From JBOGDS01 sp050743075 (GTDB lineage Bacteria; Actinomycetota; Actinomycetes; Jiangellales; Jiangellaceae), in assembly GCA_050743075.1 (NCBI GenBank), contig JBOGDS010000065.1, positions 1 through 22,693 on the forward strand: 22,693 nt of DNA, given 5' to 3'. Position 1 is the stretch's first letter. The number at the start of each line of letters is the position of its first letter. Below are positions 7,108 to 14,825 of the stretch, piece by piece. The notes below the pieces were generated by a model. That model had not been told where the DNA came from and did not search any database. It saw only the letters and a program-made list of their open reading frames with translations. Position numbers and translations under genes: made by a program.

Positions 7108-7758
7108 TCAGGCCCCCGCGGCGAAGCGTTTGGTCGGCTCGGGCAACAGGTCGGCTGCAGGCTCGCTGTACGCGACCGAGACGATCTGCTCGTTCTCGTA
7201 CGTGAACGTGGTCAGGCTCGCCAACGAGCACTGCCGCCTGCGTGGGTCGTGCCAGAGCCGCCTGCCCTCGACGGCGGACCGGACGATCCAGATCGGCAGC
7301 TGATGCGAGACCAGCAGTGCCTCATGGTCCTCGGCGGCCTTGCGGGCGTCGGCCATAGCGGCGCGCATCCGCGCGACCTGCTCCACGTACGGCTCGCCCC
7401 ACGACGGCCGGAACGGGTTGCGCAGGTGCTTCCAGTGGGAGATCCGGCGCAGTGAGCCGTCGCCGACGCCGAACGTGAGCCCCTCGAAGACATTGGCAGC
7501 CTCGATCAGCCGCTCGTCGAGCGCCACGTCGAGCCCGAGCTTGTCGGCGATCGGGACCGCGCTCTCCCGGGCCCGTTCGAGCGGCGACGAGACCACCCGC
7601 ACGATGTCGCGGTGGCCGACGGTCTCAGCGATCCGACGGGCCATCGACACCCCGCGCTCGGACAGGTGGTAGCCCGGTAGCCGCCCGTACAGGACGCCGG
7701 TCGGGTTGTGCACCTCTCCGTGGCGCAGCAGATGGACGCGGGTCGTCGACGGAGTCAC
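7108..7758 (-). CDS. Histidine phosphatase family protein
   Basis: A 216-residue protein with the phosphoglycerate-mutase-like fold. The catalytic LLRHGEV motif sits at residues 10-16, where His13 would be phosphorylated. The second conserved parts are SSPLERARES (about 63-72), a glutamate-containing loop DERLIEAANVFEGLTFG, and the late histidine in LLVSHQLPIW. Such proteins sit beside hemL in the same order across actinobacteria, but the substrate is not known, and a gpmB-like name would overstate what is known. The GTG at 7758 overlaps the hemL stop by 4 nt (GTGA), which decides the start. An open extension upstream is Arg/Pro/Gly-rich and belongs to the hemL frame region. Confidence 0.85.
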   Translation of the reverse strand: MTPSTTRVHLLRHGEVHNPTGVLYGRLPGYHLSERGVSMARRIAETVGHRDIVRVVSSPLERARESAVPIADKLGLDVALDERLIEAANVFEGLTFGVGDGSLRRISHWKHLRNPFRPSWGEPYVEQVARMRAAMADARKAAEDHEALLVSHQLPIWIVRSAVEGRRLWHDPRRRQCSLASLTTFTYENEQIVSVAYSEPAADLLPEPTKRFAAGA

Positions 7759-9092
7759 GCGTCGTCCTCCACCGAGATGCCGGCCCGGGCCGCGGCGCGT
7801 GCCGCCTCGGGGAGGGCTGTTGTCACCCGGTCCAGGGCGTCGCCGTCGTGGGCAGCCGAGACGAACCACGCCTCGAACGCCGACGGCGGCAGGTACACGC
7901 CGCCGGCGAGCATCGCGTGGAAGAAGGCAGCGAAGCGCGCGACGTCGGTCCGCTTGGCGGCGGCGAAGTCGGTGATGTCATCGTGCGAGTCGACGAAGAA
8001 GACGCTGAACAGGTTGCCGGCGTACTGGACGACGTGAGGGACGCCTTCGGCGGTGAGCGCTTTGGTGACGAGGTCGCCGACGGTCCGCGCCGCCTCGTCG
8101 ACGCGTTCGTACACGGTGTCGTCGGCCAGCCTCAGCGTCGCAAGCCCGGCCGTCGTCGCGACCGGGTTACCGGACAGCGTGCCGGCCTGGTAGACCGGAC
8201 CTGCGGGAGCGAGCAACTCCATCAGCTCGGTCCGGCCGCCGAAGGCCGCAGCCGGGAAGCCTCCGCCCATCACCTTCCCGAAGGTCGTCAGGTCGGCCTC
8301 GACCCCGTCGAGTCCGTACCAGCCGGAGCGCGAGACTCGGAAGCCGGTCATGACCTCGTCGAGAATCAGCAGCGCACCGTGCTCCTGGGCAGTGTTGCGG
8401 AGGAGCGCGTTGAAGCCCGCGGCCGGAGGAATGGCGCCCATGTTCCCGGCTGCCGCCTCGGCGATCACGGCGGCGATCGCGTCGCCGTGCTCGGCGAAGG
8501 CTTCTCGAACGGCGGCCGGTTCGTTGTATGGCAGCACGATCGTGTCGACCGCGCTGGCCTCCGTCACGCCGGGCGAGTCGGGGAGCGCGAAGGCGGCGAC
8601 GCCGCTGCCCGCGCTGGCGAGCAGCGCGTCGACATGGCCGTGGTAGTGCCCGGCGAACTTGACGACCTTGGGTCGACCAGTGGCCGCGCGGGCGAGCCGG
8701 ACGGCGCTCATCGTCGCCTCCGTGCCGCTGGAGACCAGCCGGACCTGTTCGGCCGCGGTCCGCCCGACGATCTCCTCGGCCAGCTCGACCTCGGTACGAG
8801 TCGGCGTTCCGTACGACGTGCCGTGCGCGACCTGACGGGCCACGGCCTCGGTCACCTGCGGGTGGGCGTGGCCCAGGATCAGTGGGCCCCACGAGCACAC
8901 CAGGTCGACGTACTCGCGCCCGTCGGCGTCGTACACGTATGGTCCGAGCCCGCGGGTCATGAACCGCGGCGTGCCACCCACCGCTCGGAACGCCCGCACC
9001 GGCGAGTTCACCCCGCCCGGCGTGACGGCGAGCGCTCGCTCGAACAGGGCGCCGCTCGCGGGTGCCTCGTACGGGAAGGTCACACGCGCCAT
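7755..9092 (-). CDS. hemL: Glutamate-1-semialdehyde 2,1-aminomutase
   Basis: A 445-residue cytosolic PLP enzyme of the class III aminotransferase fold. It converts glutamate-1-semialdehyde to 5-aminolevulinate, the committed tetrapyrrole precursor of the C5 pathway. The family signature is clear: PGGVNSPVRAF near residue 20, the SSGTEATMSA loop, FAGHYHGHVD, LILDEVMTGFR and the Schiff-base lysine Lys273 in TTFGKVMGGGFP. GTLSGNPVA follows. Length is normal. The ATG at 9092 is preferred because upstream in-frame codons lie in the spacer before the divergent membrane-protein gene and match no HemL sequence. It is first in the operon, so haem precursor synthesis and cytochrome c maturation are probably co-transcribed. 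Confidence 0.96.
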   Translation of the reverse strand: MARVTFPYEAPASGALFERALAVTPGGVNSPVRAFRAVGGTPRFMTRGLGPYVYDADGREYVDLVCSWGPLILGHAHPQVTEAVARQVAHGTSYGTPTRTEVELAEEIVGRTAAEQVRLVSSGTEATMSAVRLARAATGRPKVVKFAGHYHGHVDALLASAGSGVAAFALPDSPGVTEASAVDTIVLPYNEPAAVREAFAEHGDAIAAVIAEAAAGNMGAIPPAAGFNALLRNTAQEHGALLILDEVMTGFRVSRSGWYGLDGVEADLTTFGKVMGGGFPAAAFGGRTELMELLAPAGPVYQAGTLSGNPVATTAGLATLRLADDTVYERVDEAARTVGDLVTKALTAEGVPHVVQYAGNLFSVFFVDSHDDITDFAAAKRTDVARFAAFFHAMLAGGVYLPPSAFEAWFVSAAHDGDALDRVTTALPEAARAAARAGISVEDDA

Positions 9093-9206
9093 TGTGGCAA
9101 CCGCTGCGGTGATGCGCGTGCCCACCCTCACGCTGACGCATACCCGGCTACTCTCGCGTCGATCACCGCTACTGCCCGAACGCGTGTCGGCGGAGGGGAG
9201 CCAGGG

Positions 9207-11573
9207 ATGGCGGAGCGGGACGAGAGCCTGGACACCGGCTCGGACGGACGCACGGAGCTGCGGGTCCACGGTGTCAGCGGCACGAGCGCCGAGACGATCC
9301 TGGCCCATCCGTTGCTCAAGCGGGTGGCCGGCGACGAACGGGCCGCGTTCTACCGGCGCTGGTACCCGGGAGGACGGTCGGCGGATCTCGGCCGGCACGG
9401 TCGGCTGGAGGCCTACAGCTGGGGCGGCCTGACCTCCGGCCCGGCCGCGCGTGGGGCCTGGCTGCTGCTCTTACCGCTCATGTTGATCAACCTGGCCCAC
9501 TGGATGCTACCGGCGGTGCCGGCGGGTGCGTCGCGGCGTCAGGTCGTCGCAGGGCACGCGGCTGCCGTGCTGCTGCGCCTGATGGGCCTGGTCCTGACGG
9601 TCACGTTCTTGCTGACCGCCGTGCTGATCGCGGTCGACCTGGCCGGCTGGCAATGCGGCCGCATCGCCCGGTGCGCGACGTCGACGCCGTTGCTCGGGCT
9701 TCTTGCGGATGGCTTCCTGTCGAGCGCCGGTCGGCGGATCGCCGTGTCGGCAGTGGTGCCGCTCCTGGTCGTGCTCCTGGTCGGGATGGTCGGGCGCCGC
9801 ACTCCACGCACCACCGAGCCCGCTCCGGACGCGACCGTTCCACAGGCCGACAAGCTGCCGCTCGCCGGCAGGCATTTCTGGCGAGGCAACCCCGGCATGC
9901 TGATGCTGCGCACGTCGCACGTGGCCGCGGCAACCGCCCTACTGGCCGGTCTCGTGGCCTGGCCGGCGACGAACCTGGTGGCCACCGGCGCCGCTCAGGT
10001 GCTCGGCGCGGCGGTCTGCCTGGGCGCGTTGGCCATCCTCGCTTACGCCGTCGTCCTGGTCGCCGCCGAGGCCGTGACCGGGCGCGGCGCTAGCGCGGCA
10101 CTCGAGCAGCGGACGCCGTGGCTCATCGCCGCCAGGGGTGCGACGTACGCCCGGCGCACCGCGCTCGTGCTCCTGGCGATCTCGATGGTCTACTCGGCCT
10201 GGGGGTGGGACTGGGTGGGTGCGCAGCGCGACGTGGGCCGACTCCCCGGCCTACGCGCCGCGATCCTCATCTCGTTCGCGATCGGAGTGGCGGTGCTGCT
10301 CCTGCTGGCGATCGCCGTTGTCGTGCAGCGGCCCTGGGCTCAGGGCGACCGGACCGACCCGGGCAGCCAGGTCGCCGTGCGAGGTCTTGGCGGACCTGCG
10401 GTGGCCACGGTCGCGTTCATCGTGGCGGGCGGGTTCTCTGCCGGCATCACCTACCGCATCGCCGAACTGATGGGATACCCCGTCATCAGCTCGTCGACCG
10501 CGGCCGCGGACCTCGAGCGCGACCGGCTCATCGCCGCCGACCCGTCACAGCCGTTCGAGCTGCGGGTGGCCGCTGCCACCGACGAGATCCCGATGATCGT
10601 CCCGCCCTCGTTCGCGTGGGCAGGTGCGGCCACCACGACCATCGCAGTCTCACTGGTCGTCATCGGGATCGTCGTCGTCCTCGGGGTACGGAGCCGTCTC
10701 GGCACACTGGCGGACGAGGTCTTGCGCGCCCGCCCGGACGAGGCGGTAGGCAGGTCTCCTGCCGATCCCGACGTCCGCAGGGTGGCCAGCGCGGTCGGGT
10801 GGGCATCGCTCACCGACGGCGTCGGAAGGATCGTCGGCCGCGTCGTCCTCGTGTCCGGCGCCGTGCTCCTCGGCCGGCTCGTCGTCTACGCCGCCGGGGA
10901 GAACAACTGGCGCTTCGTCGAGGAGCCGCCGCTGTCGACTGTGACCGCGTTCGGCACATGGATCATGGGACTGTTCGCGCTCGGCCTGGTCGTTCTCGCG
11001 TGGCAGTCCGCCCGCAGCCCGGCGTTGCGACGCACCGTCGGCATTCTCTGGGACATCGGCAGCTTCTGGCCGCGGGCGGCGCATCCGCTCGCGCCGCCGT
11101 CGTACGGCGAACGAGCCGTGCCGCAGCTCGCCGCGCGTGTCACGGAGCTGGCGGGCTCACCCTCCGCGCGCGTCGTCCTGTCCGGCCACTCCCAAGGGTC
11201 GATCCTCGTCGCCGCCGCCGTCCTGCACCTGGAACCGGAGACGGCCCAGCGGGTCGAGCTGCTGACCCACGGCTCACCGCTGCGCCGGTTGTACGCCCGC
11301 TTCTTCCCTGCGTACCTCGGCCAGGACGCCCTGCTCGCCGCACGTGATCGGGTCGACGGACGGTGGCGCAACCTCTACCGCGACACCGATCCCATCGGCG
11401 CCTGGGCGCTCGACCCGGCGACCGCTCCCGACCCGCCCGTCGACCGTCACCTCGTCGACCCACCCACGCTCGCAGACGAGATCGCCGGCCACTCCGACTA
11501 CTGGTCCGACCCCGGCTACGCCCGCGCTCTGGTCGATCTGAGCGGCAGCCACCCGAGTCGCGATCAGAAGTAA
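9207..11573 (+). CDS. Large multi-pass membrane protein with a split alpha/beta-hydrolase signature
   Basis: The protein has 788 residues, starting at ATG 9207 behind a good ribosome site (GGAGGGG, 9192-9198). Residues 17-32 read ELRVHGVSGTSAETIL, like the first strand and oxyanion HG of an alpha/beta hydrolase. About ten hydrophobic segments then fill residues 75-620, with an extracytoplasmic-looking loop near 430-470. The C-terminal region has VVLSGHSQGSILVAAAV (nucleophile Ser662), a possible acid in RDTDPIGAW (Asp726 or Asp728) and a possible catalytic His762 in IAGHSDYWSDPGY, in lipase order. Substrate is unknown; a lipid or ester at the membrane is a reasonable guess. A hexamer TACTCT (9149-9154) could be a -10 element. 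The gene diverges from hemL. Confidence 0.75.
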   Translation: MAERDESLDTGSDGRTELRVHGVSGTSAETILAHPLLKRVAGDERAAFYRRWYPGGRSADLGRHGRLEAYSWGGLTSGPAARGAWLLLLPLMLINLAHWMLPAVPAGASRRQVVAGHAAAVLLRLMGLVLTVTFLLTAVLIAVDLAGWQCGRIARCATSTPLLGLLADGFLSSAGRRIAVSAVVPLLVVLLVGMVGRRTPRTTEPAPDATVPQADKLPLAGRHFWRGNPGMLMLRTSHVAAATALLAGLVAWPATNLVATGAAQVLGAAVCLGALAILAYAVVLVAAEAVTGRGASAALEQRTPWLIAARGATYARRTALVLLAISMVYSAWGWDWVGAQRDVGRLPGLRAAILISFAIGVAVLLLLAIAVVVQRPWAQGDRTDPGSQVAVRGLGGPAVATVAFIVAGGFSAGITYRIAELMGYPVISSSTAAADLERDRLIAADPSQPFELRVAAATDEIPMIVPPSFAWAGAATTTIAVSLVVIGIVVVLGVRSRLGTLADEVLRARPDEAVGRSPADPDVRRVASAVGWASLTDGVGRIVGRVVLVSGAVLLGRLVVYAAGENNWRFVEEPPLSTVTAFGTWIMGLFALGLVVLAWQSARSPALRRTVGILWDIGSFWPRAAHPLAPPSYGERAVPQLAARVTELAGSPSARVVLSGHSQGSILVAAAVLHLEPETAQRVELLTHGSPLRRLYARFFPAYLGQDALLAARDRVDGRWRNLYRDTDPIGAWALDPATAPDPPVDRHLVDPPTLADEIAGHSDYWSDPGYARALVDLSGSHPSRDQK

Positions 11574-11699
11574 CCCGCCGTCGACGAACGACCAGACGGC
11601 TGAACGCACCGTTCCGCCATCAGGCTCCCCAGCGCCAATGGCGACGATGCGCAGACAGCGACCACGCGCTGACAGGTCCGAGGTCGGGAACGCGCGGCA

Positions 11700-11856
11700 G
11701 ATTGCCCGTCGTGGCAAGCCGCAGGTACCTCCTCGTCGGAGGAGTGCGATCCGATCTCGGTCAGCCGACCTCCGCGGCTCGGATGCCCAGGGCCAGGCCT
11801 GGGCACATGTGGCCGTGGAAGGCGGCGACCTTCGTCAGGGTTTCGTGGTCGGTCAT
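11700..11856 (-). pseudogene. Truncated, frameshifted FmdE-family gene
   Basis: The minus strand starts at ATG 11856 with a ribosome site GGAG 5 nt before it and reads MTDHETLTKVAAFHGHMCPG then LALGIRAAEVG, stopping at TGA 11761-11763. The FHGHMCPG motif is the metal-binding N-terminus of the FmdE family (formylmethanofuran dehydrogenase subunit E-like, usually 150-200 residues). In a shifted frame the sequence goes on as LTEIGSHSSDEEV, which matches the expected continuation of the family. After that, similarity is lost. One frameshift and loss of the C-terminal two thirds make it non-functional. It begins 9 nt after the ATPase stop, so it was probably co-transcribed with it. Bases 11574-11700 hold nothing I recognise. 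Confidence 0.75.
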
Positions 11857-11865
11857 CGCTGCTCC

Positions 11866-13293
11866 TCAGCTAGGCCGGTACGCCATCAACAGATCCTCCG
11901 GGCCGATGACGCGTATGCCGGCCGTCGTCGAGCCGGTTCGGCTCACAGCGAGCATTGGCGTTGCATCATCGGCCCCGGGGAGGCGGGATCGGTCGACGAC
12001 AAGCTGGGTGAGATCGTGCGAGTCGAAGGGCCGATTGTCGCGCCACTTGATGGACCCGACGAGGGTGATCTCCTTGGCGACTGGCTCACGATCGGCTCCG
12101 ACGATGTCGACCTCAGGATCATTTGACCGTGTCCAGTACCCGCCAACGGCCCCGGTAGCCGGCGGAAGGTAGCCGGCGGGTAGTCGTCGCAGCGCCTCTC
12201 GTACGACTGGCTCGATGGCCTGACCACGCCACGAGCTCCATGATGTCTCGATCCGTCGAAGGACGAGGTCGCCACGCGCCCGCTCGATCTCGGGCAGGTG
12301 CGGTCCGAGGAATGCCAGCCAGAAGCGTAGGTGTGGATCGGCCACGGCATACCGGGTCTCCCGAGACGGCCGCGTCGAGAGCGGAATGGTGGCCGTGACG
12401 ATCCGCTTGGTGGTGAGCAGCGCCAGTGCCCGCGTCAGGGATGCTTGCGGTACGCCGCCAGCGGCACGACCAATCGGTGAGAACGCGCGCTCGCCGGCGC
12501 CGATCGCACCGAGCACGCTTCGGGCGTGGGAGTCGCCGGGGAACTCGGCCGCGAGTGACCGTTCACCGCTGACGAGCAGAGCCGACGTGGGGTCATTGAC
12601 GGCCTCGTGGAGGTAACCCATGACCGAGGTGCCAGAAGGCCACTCGCCCAAGATCAATGGAAGGCCGCCCGAGACCAGGAACGCATCGAACGCCTCTGCG
12701 GGATCTAGCGCCAGCATCGCTTCCACGTCAGCTGGACTCAGCGGCGGCACGACCATTTCCGTTGCGCGCTGGTGAAACGGACGCCCGTACTCGTTGAGCG
12801 CCTCCATCATCGCGAGGTCCGAACCGATGCAGATCAGCAGTGTGGGACACCGGGACAGCTCCCGATCGAAGAGTTTCTGCAGGGTGCCTTCGAACCCCTG
12901 GTCGTTGGCGATGAGGTAGGGCATCTCGTCGAGCACGACAATGCTGGGCTGGCCTTCCGGGAGTGCGGTGACCAGCAAGTGGAGGGCTGCGTCCCAGCTT
13001 GCCGGCAGCTGGTCGTCAAAGGCGGCGGCGCCGGGTAGATCCGAGTTGCGTCCAGCTTCCACGAACAGCCGGAGGTCGGCTGCGAGCGAGGGCTGAGCCG
13101 AGGCGGTGAAATAGAGGTAGGGCACTCCAGCACGTTCGACGAACTCCTCACCAAGCCGTGACTTGCCTACCCGGCGCCGGCCGCGAACCAGCACGGCTCG
13201 CCCCGGCCGGCCCGCCCGTCCCCCGTCCTCGACGCGCCGCAGCAGTCTTCGCAGAGCGGCCAGCTCGCGGTCACGACCGACGAAGTCAGCCAC
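11866..13293 (-). CDS. AAA-type ATP-binding protein with DUF234-like C-terminus
   Basis: The protein has 475 residues. It opens with FVGRDRELAALRRLL, typical of the archaeal-type ATPase group of STAND-like NTPases. Walker A is GRRRVGKSR at about 38-46 and Walker B is SIVVLDEMPYL at about 117-127; an arginine or sensor region follows in ICIGSDLAMM. A winged-helix-like section is near 290-360. The C-terminal part RFWLAFLGPHLPEIERARG resembles DUF234, whose end has a PD-(D/E)XK-like layout; here EVDIVGADREPVAKEITLVG is followed by SIKW. Role is unknown; a regulator or stress or defence function is often proposed for the family. GTG 13293 is preferred since GGAG lies 5 nt upstream, though GTG 13314 is also in frame. 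Confidence 0.8.
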   Translation of the reverse strand: MADFVGRDRELAALRRLLRRVEDGGRAGRPGRAVLVRGRRRVGKSRLGEEFVERAGVPYLYFTASAQPSLAADLRLFVEAGRNSDLPGAAAFDDQLPASWDAALHLLVTALPEGQPSIVVLDEMPYLIANDQGFEGTLQKLFDRELSRCPTLLICIGSDLAMMEALNEYGRPFHQRATEMVVPPLSPADVEAMLALDPAEAFDAFLVSGGLPLILGEWPSGTSVMGYLHEAVNDPTSALLVSGERSLAAEFPGDSHARSVLGAIGAGERAFSPIGRAAGGVPQASLTRALALLTTKRIVTATIPLSTRPSRETRYAVADPHLRFWLAFLGPHLPEIERARGDLVLRRIETSWSSWRGQAIEPVVREALRRLPAGYLPPATGAVGGYWTRSNDPEVDIVGADREPVAKEITLVGSIKWRDNRPFDSHDLTQLVVDRSRLPGADDATPMLAVSRTGSTTAGIRVIGPEDLLMAYRPS

Positions 13294-13305
13294 AACATCT
13301 CCAAA

Positions 13306-13363
13306 GACACTCACACGTGAATCACTCACCGCTGAGTGTATCGCCCGTGAGTGTCTACGGCAA
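13306..13363 (-). promoter_or_regulatory. ATPase promoter overlaid with a nested dyad operator
   Basis: On the minus strand TTGCCG (13363-13358) and TACACT (13340-13335) are spaced by 17 bp, a good match to the main sigma-factor consensus. Four half-sites overlay it: CACTCAC at 13308-13314 and 13323-13329, and the inverted copies CTGAGTG at 13332-13338 and GTGAGTG at 13347-13353. Both pairs share the same centre between 13330 and 13331, and the half-sites on each side are 15 bp apart. The symmetry extends to 13306 and 13355. One inverted half-site covers the -10 and one lies in the spacer, as expected of a repressor site. Confidence 0.65.
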
Positions 13364-13509
13364 TGAGCAGGGTACGGCGGTGCATGGCAGAGATGCACGG
13401 ACTGCCGCTGTCGGGCAGTTGGTCGTCCGCCTGCCCGCGCACCGCGCCCGATGGCCGGGCACCCACACGCCGAGGCGGATACCAAGTTTCTGTAACACCG
13501 GGTGCGGCG
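13364..13509. other. Spacer between the ATPase promoter and the SBP remnant
   Basis: I see no gene here. Two small inverted repeats are present: TGCAT/ATGCA at 13381-13397 and ACTGCC/GGCAGT at 13401-13419. Neither is followed by a T-run, so a terminator for the minus strand remnants upstream cannot be asserted. Confidence 0.4.
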
Positions 13510-14324
13510 TCAGCCGACCGGGCGGATCTCCGTGCCGTCCTCGCGGCCGGTGATGAAGGCGTGGTCGGGATGTTCCCGGCGAAGCCGCCCCCGGTGTAGC
13601 ACCAGGCGTCGAAGACATCGGCGTTGTACACCAGGCTCGGTGTGGGGTAGTAGAGCGGGAGCAGCGGCAGGGTCGGCCGCGACGTTCTCCTGCATGAGGG
13701 CCACGATCTGCATGCGCTCGTCCTCGTCGAGGGTGATCAGCTGCTCGTGTGCGAGCTGGTCGAGCTCGGCGTTCTCACAGCCCTGCGCGTGCCGGGTGAT
13801 CTCAGTGAACGACGCGTACACGCGGCGCATGTAGTCCGGGTAGCCCCTCAGTCCACCGGCGGTGATGAGCGACAGCTGCGTGTCGCCGGCGATCACGCGC
13901 TGGTTGAAGGTCGGGGTGTCGAGCGGCTGGACGGAGATCTCGATCCCGAGCTGACCCAGAGCTCCCGTCAGCAGCTCGGCGGTCGGGCGACCAGCGGCGG
14001 GCCAGTGGTGACCAGCAGCTCGAAGCGCAGCGGCGCGCCGTCGGGACCCTGGCGCGGCCCCTCGCTATCTTGGCGCGGGTACCCGGCCTCGTCGAGCAGG
14101 CGGTTGGCGGCCGCCGGGTTGAAGGCGTACTGCTCGACGTCGACGTGGAACGGGTCGCCGGGCGGGATCCAGTCGGGGTCGCCCGGCGTGCCGGTGCCGC
14201 CGAGCAGGCGCTGCACCAGGTCACCCCGGTCGATGGCCATGGCGCAGGCTTGGCGGAAGCGAGGTTCGGCCAGCGGCCCGCCACGCGCCAAAACTCCAGT
14301 ACAGGCCCAGTTGGAAGGCAGGGA
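13510..14324 (-). pseudogene. Remnant of a family-5 (peptide/nickel type) ABC solute-binding protein with multiple frameshifts
   Basis: Read in three frames on the minus strand, the C-terminal half of a family-5 binding protein can be followed: EPRFRQACAMAIDRGDLVQR, LLGGTGTPGDPDWIPPGDPF, HVDVEQYAFNPAAANRLLDE and APLRFELLVTTGPP; then, after a shift near 13985, ELLTGALGQLGIEISVQPL and GLRGYPDYMRRVYASFTEI; then, after a shift near 13680, LPLLPLYYPTPSLVYNADVF; then, after a shift near 13567, DHAFITGREDGTEIRPVG and TGA. A further shift near 14290 is likely. The RxRQAxAxAIDR motif identifies the family. The N-terminal half, including the signal peptide, is missing and is replaced by tenA sequence. 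Partner permease and ATPase genes are absent. Confidence 0.8.
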
Positions 14325-14748
14325 GCCCTCGAGGTAGGTCATCTGGAGCGCCCACAGCGCGGTCATCGCGTCGTCGGGCGCGGCGCCGTCGAGCCGCTCC
14401 AGCAGCCGCCGATAGGCGAGGGCCGCCGGATGCGGCGGGATGCCCAGGTCGAGCCCCGCCCGTGGCGAGCTCCTCGAACCAGCCCAGCTCGTCGACCAGC
14501 GCGGCGGCGACCGTGCCGAGCACGTGCTGCGCTGGCCGCGGTGCGCGCGCGAGCAGTCGCGCCTGGAACCACAGGAGATAGCCCACGAAACGGTGGTCCT
14601 GGGCCAGCCAGGTGTCGAACGCCGCGCGGGGCAGCGTGCCGTCGCGCATGCCGACGAGAAACGGGTGCCGGGTAGCCCGCTCCCACAGCTCAGGCACGGC
14701 GCGAGCCCATATAGGGTTGGTGGTGCACCACGCGGGAGCTCGGACCAT
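14325..14748 (-). pseudogene. tenA: Frameshifted and truncated TenA-family (thiaminase II-like) gene
   Basis: From ATG 14748 the minus strand reads TNPIWARAVPELWERATRHP, then FLVGMRDGTLPRAAFDTWLA, QDHRFVGYLLWFQARLLAR and ALVDELGWFEELATG. A shift of one base near 14460 then leads to AGLDLGIPPHPAALAYRRL and ALWALQMTYLE. TenA proteins salvage thiamine pyrimidine by hydrolysing aminopyrimidine breakdown products; the Asp in AQDH corresponds to a substrate-binding position of the family. The final helices with the conserved glutamate are missing, and the sequence runs into the solute-binding protein remnant. It faces away from the thiamine operon, and its first codons are antisense to the riboswitch, so it was probably part of the thiamine locus before decay. 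Confidence 0.78.
14710..14731 (+). promoter_or_regulatory. Possible -10 region and 12-bp palindrome ahead of the TPP riboswitch
   Basis: A rare AT-rich run contains TATAGG and TAGGGT (14710-14717), either of which would place transcription start at about 14722-14725, just before the riboswitch. No good -35 is visible. The perfect palindrome GTGGTGCACCAC (14720-14731) covers the expected start point. The assignment rests on position and composition only. Confidence 0.35.
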
Positions 14749-14820
14749 CCGGGCTGAGAGGGCGGCAAGCACGGGGCCGCCGACCGCTCGAACCTGACCG
14801 GGTAATGCCGGCGTAGGGAG
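14730..14820 (+). ncRNA. TPP riboswitch (THI element)
   Basis: The conserved blocks occur in order: GGGAGC after the 5' stem (14734-14739), GGGCTGAGAGG (14751-14761), a pyrimidine-sensing hairpin arm GGCGGC/GCCGCC region, then GAACCTGACCGGGTAATGCC (14790-14809) and GGCGTAGGGAG (14810-14820). These match the THI box consensus (CTGAGA; ACCTGAxCxGGxTAATxCC; GCGTAGGGA). The last bases AGGGAG also serve as the Shine-Dalgarno sequence of cytX, whose GTG begins 5 nt later, so binding of TPP would hide the ribosome site. Control is thus probably translational and should affect the whole overlapping operon. Confidence 0.93.
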
Positions 14821-14825
14821 CACAC

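Noticed and set aside
9138..9151. 14-bp identity (GCATACCCGGCTAC) between the hemL upstream region and the 135-bp repeat unit
   Set aside because: It covers no functional boundary and does not extend on either side; a chance match is possible at this length in a GC-rich window.
7848..9206. Long plus-strand open frame upstream of the membrane-hydrolase start, antisense to hemL
   Set aside because: The strand opposite a GC-rich gene often stays open; the composition is Arg/Gly-rich, and the ATG at 9207 has its own ribosome site.
11564..11806. Minus-strand 80-residue open frame as a separate gene
   Set aside because: Part of it (LTEIGSHSSDEEV) continues the FmdE remnant in a shifted frame, and the rest resembles nothing; it has no ribosome site of its own.
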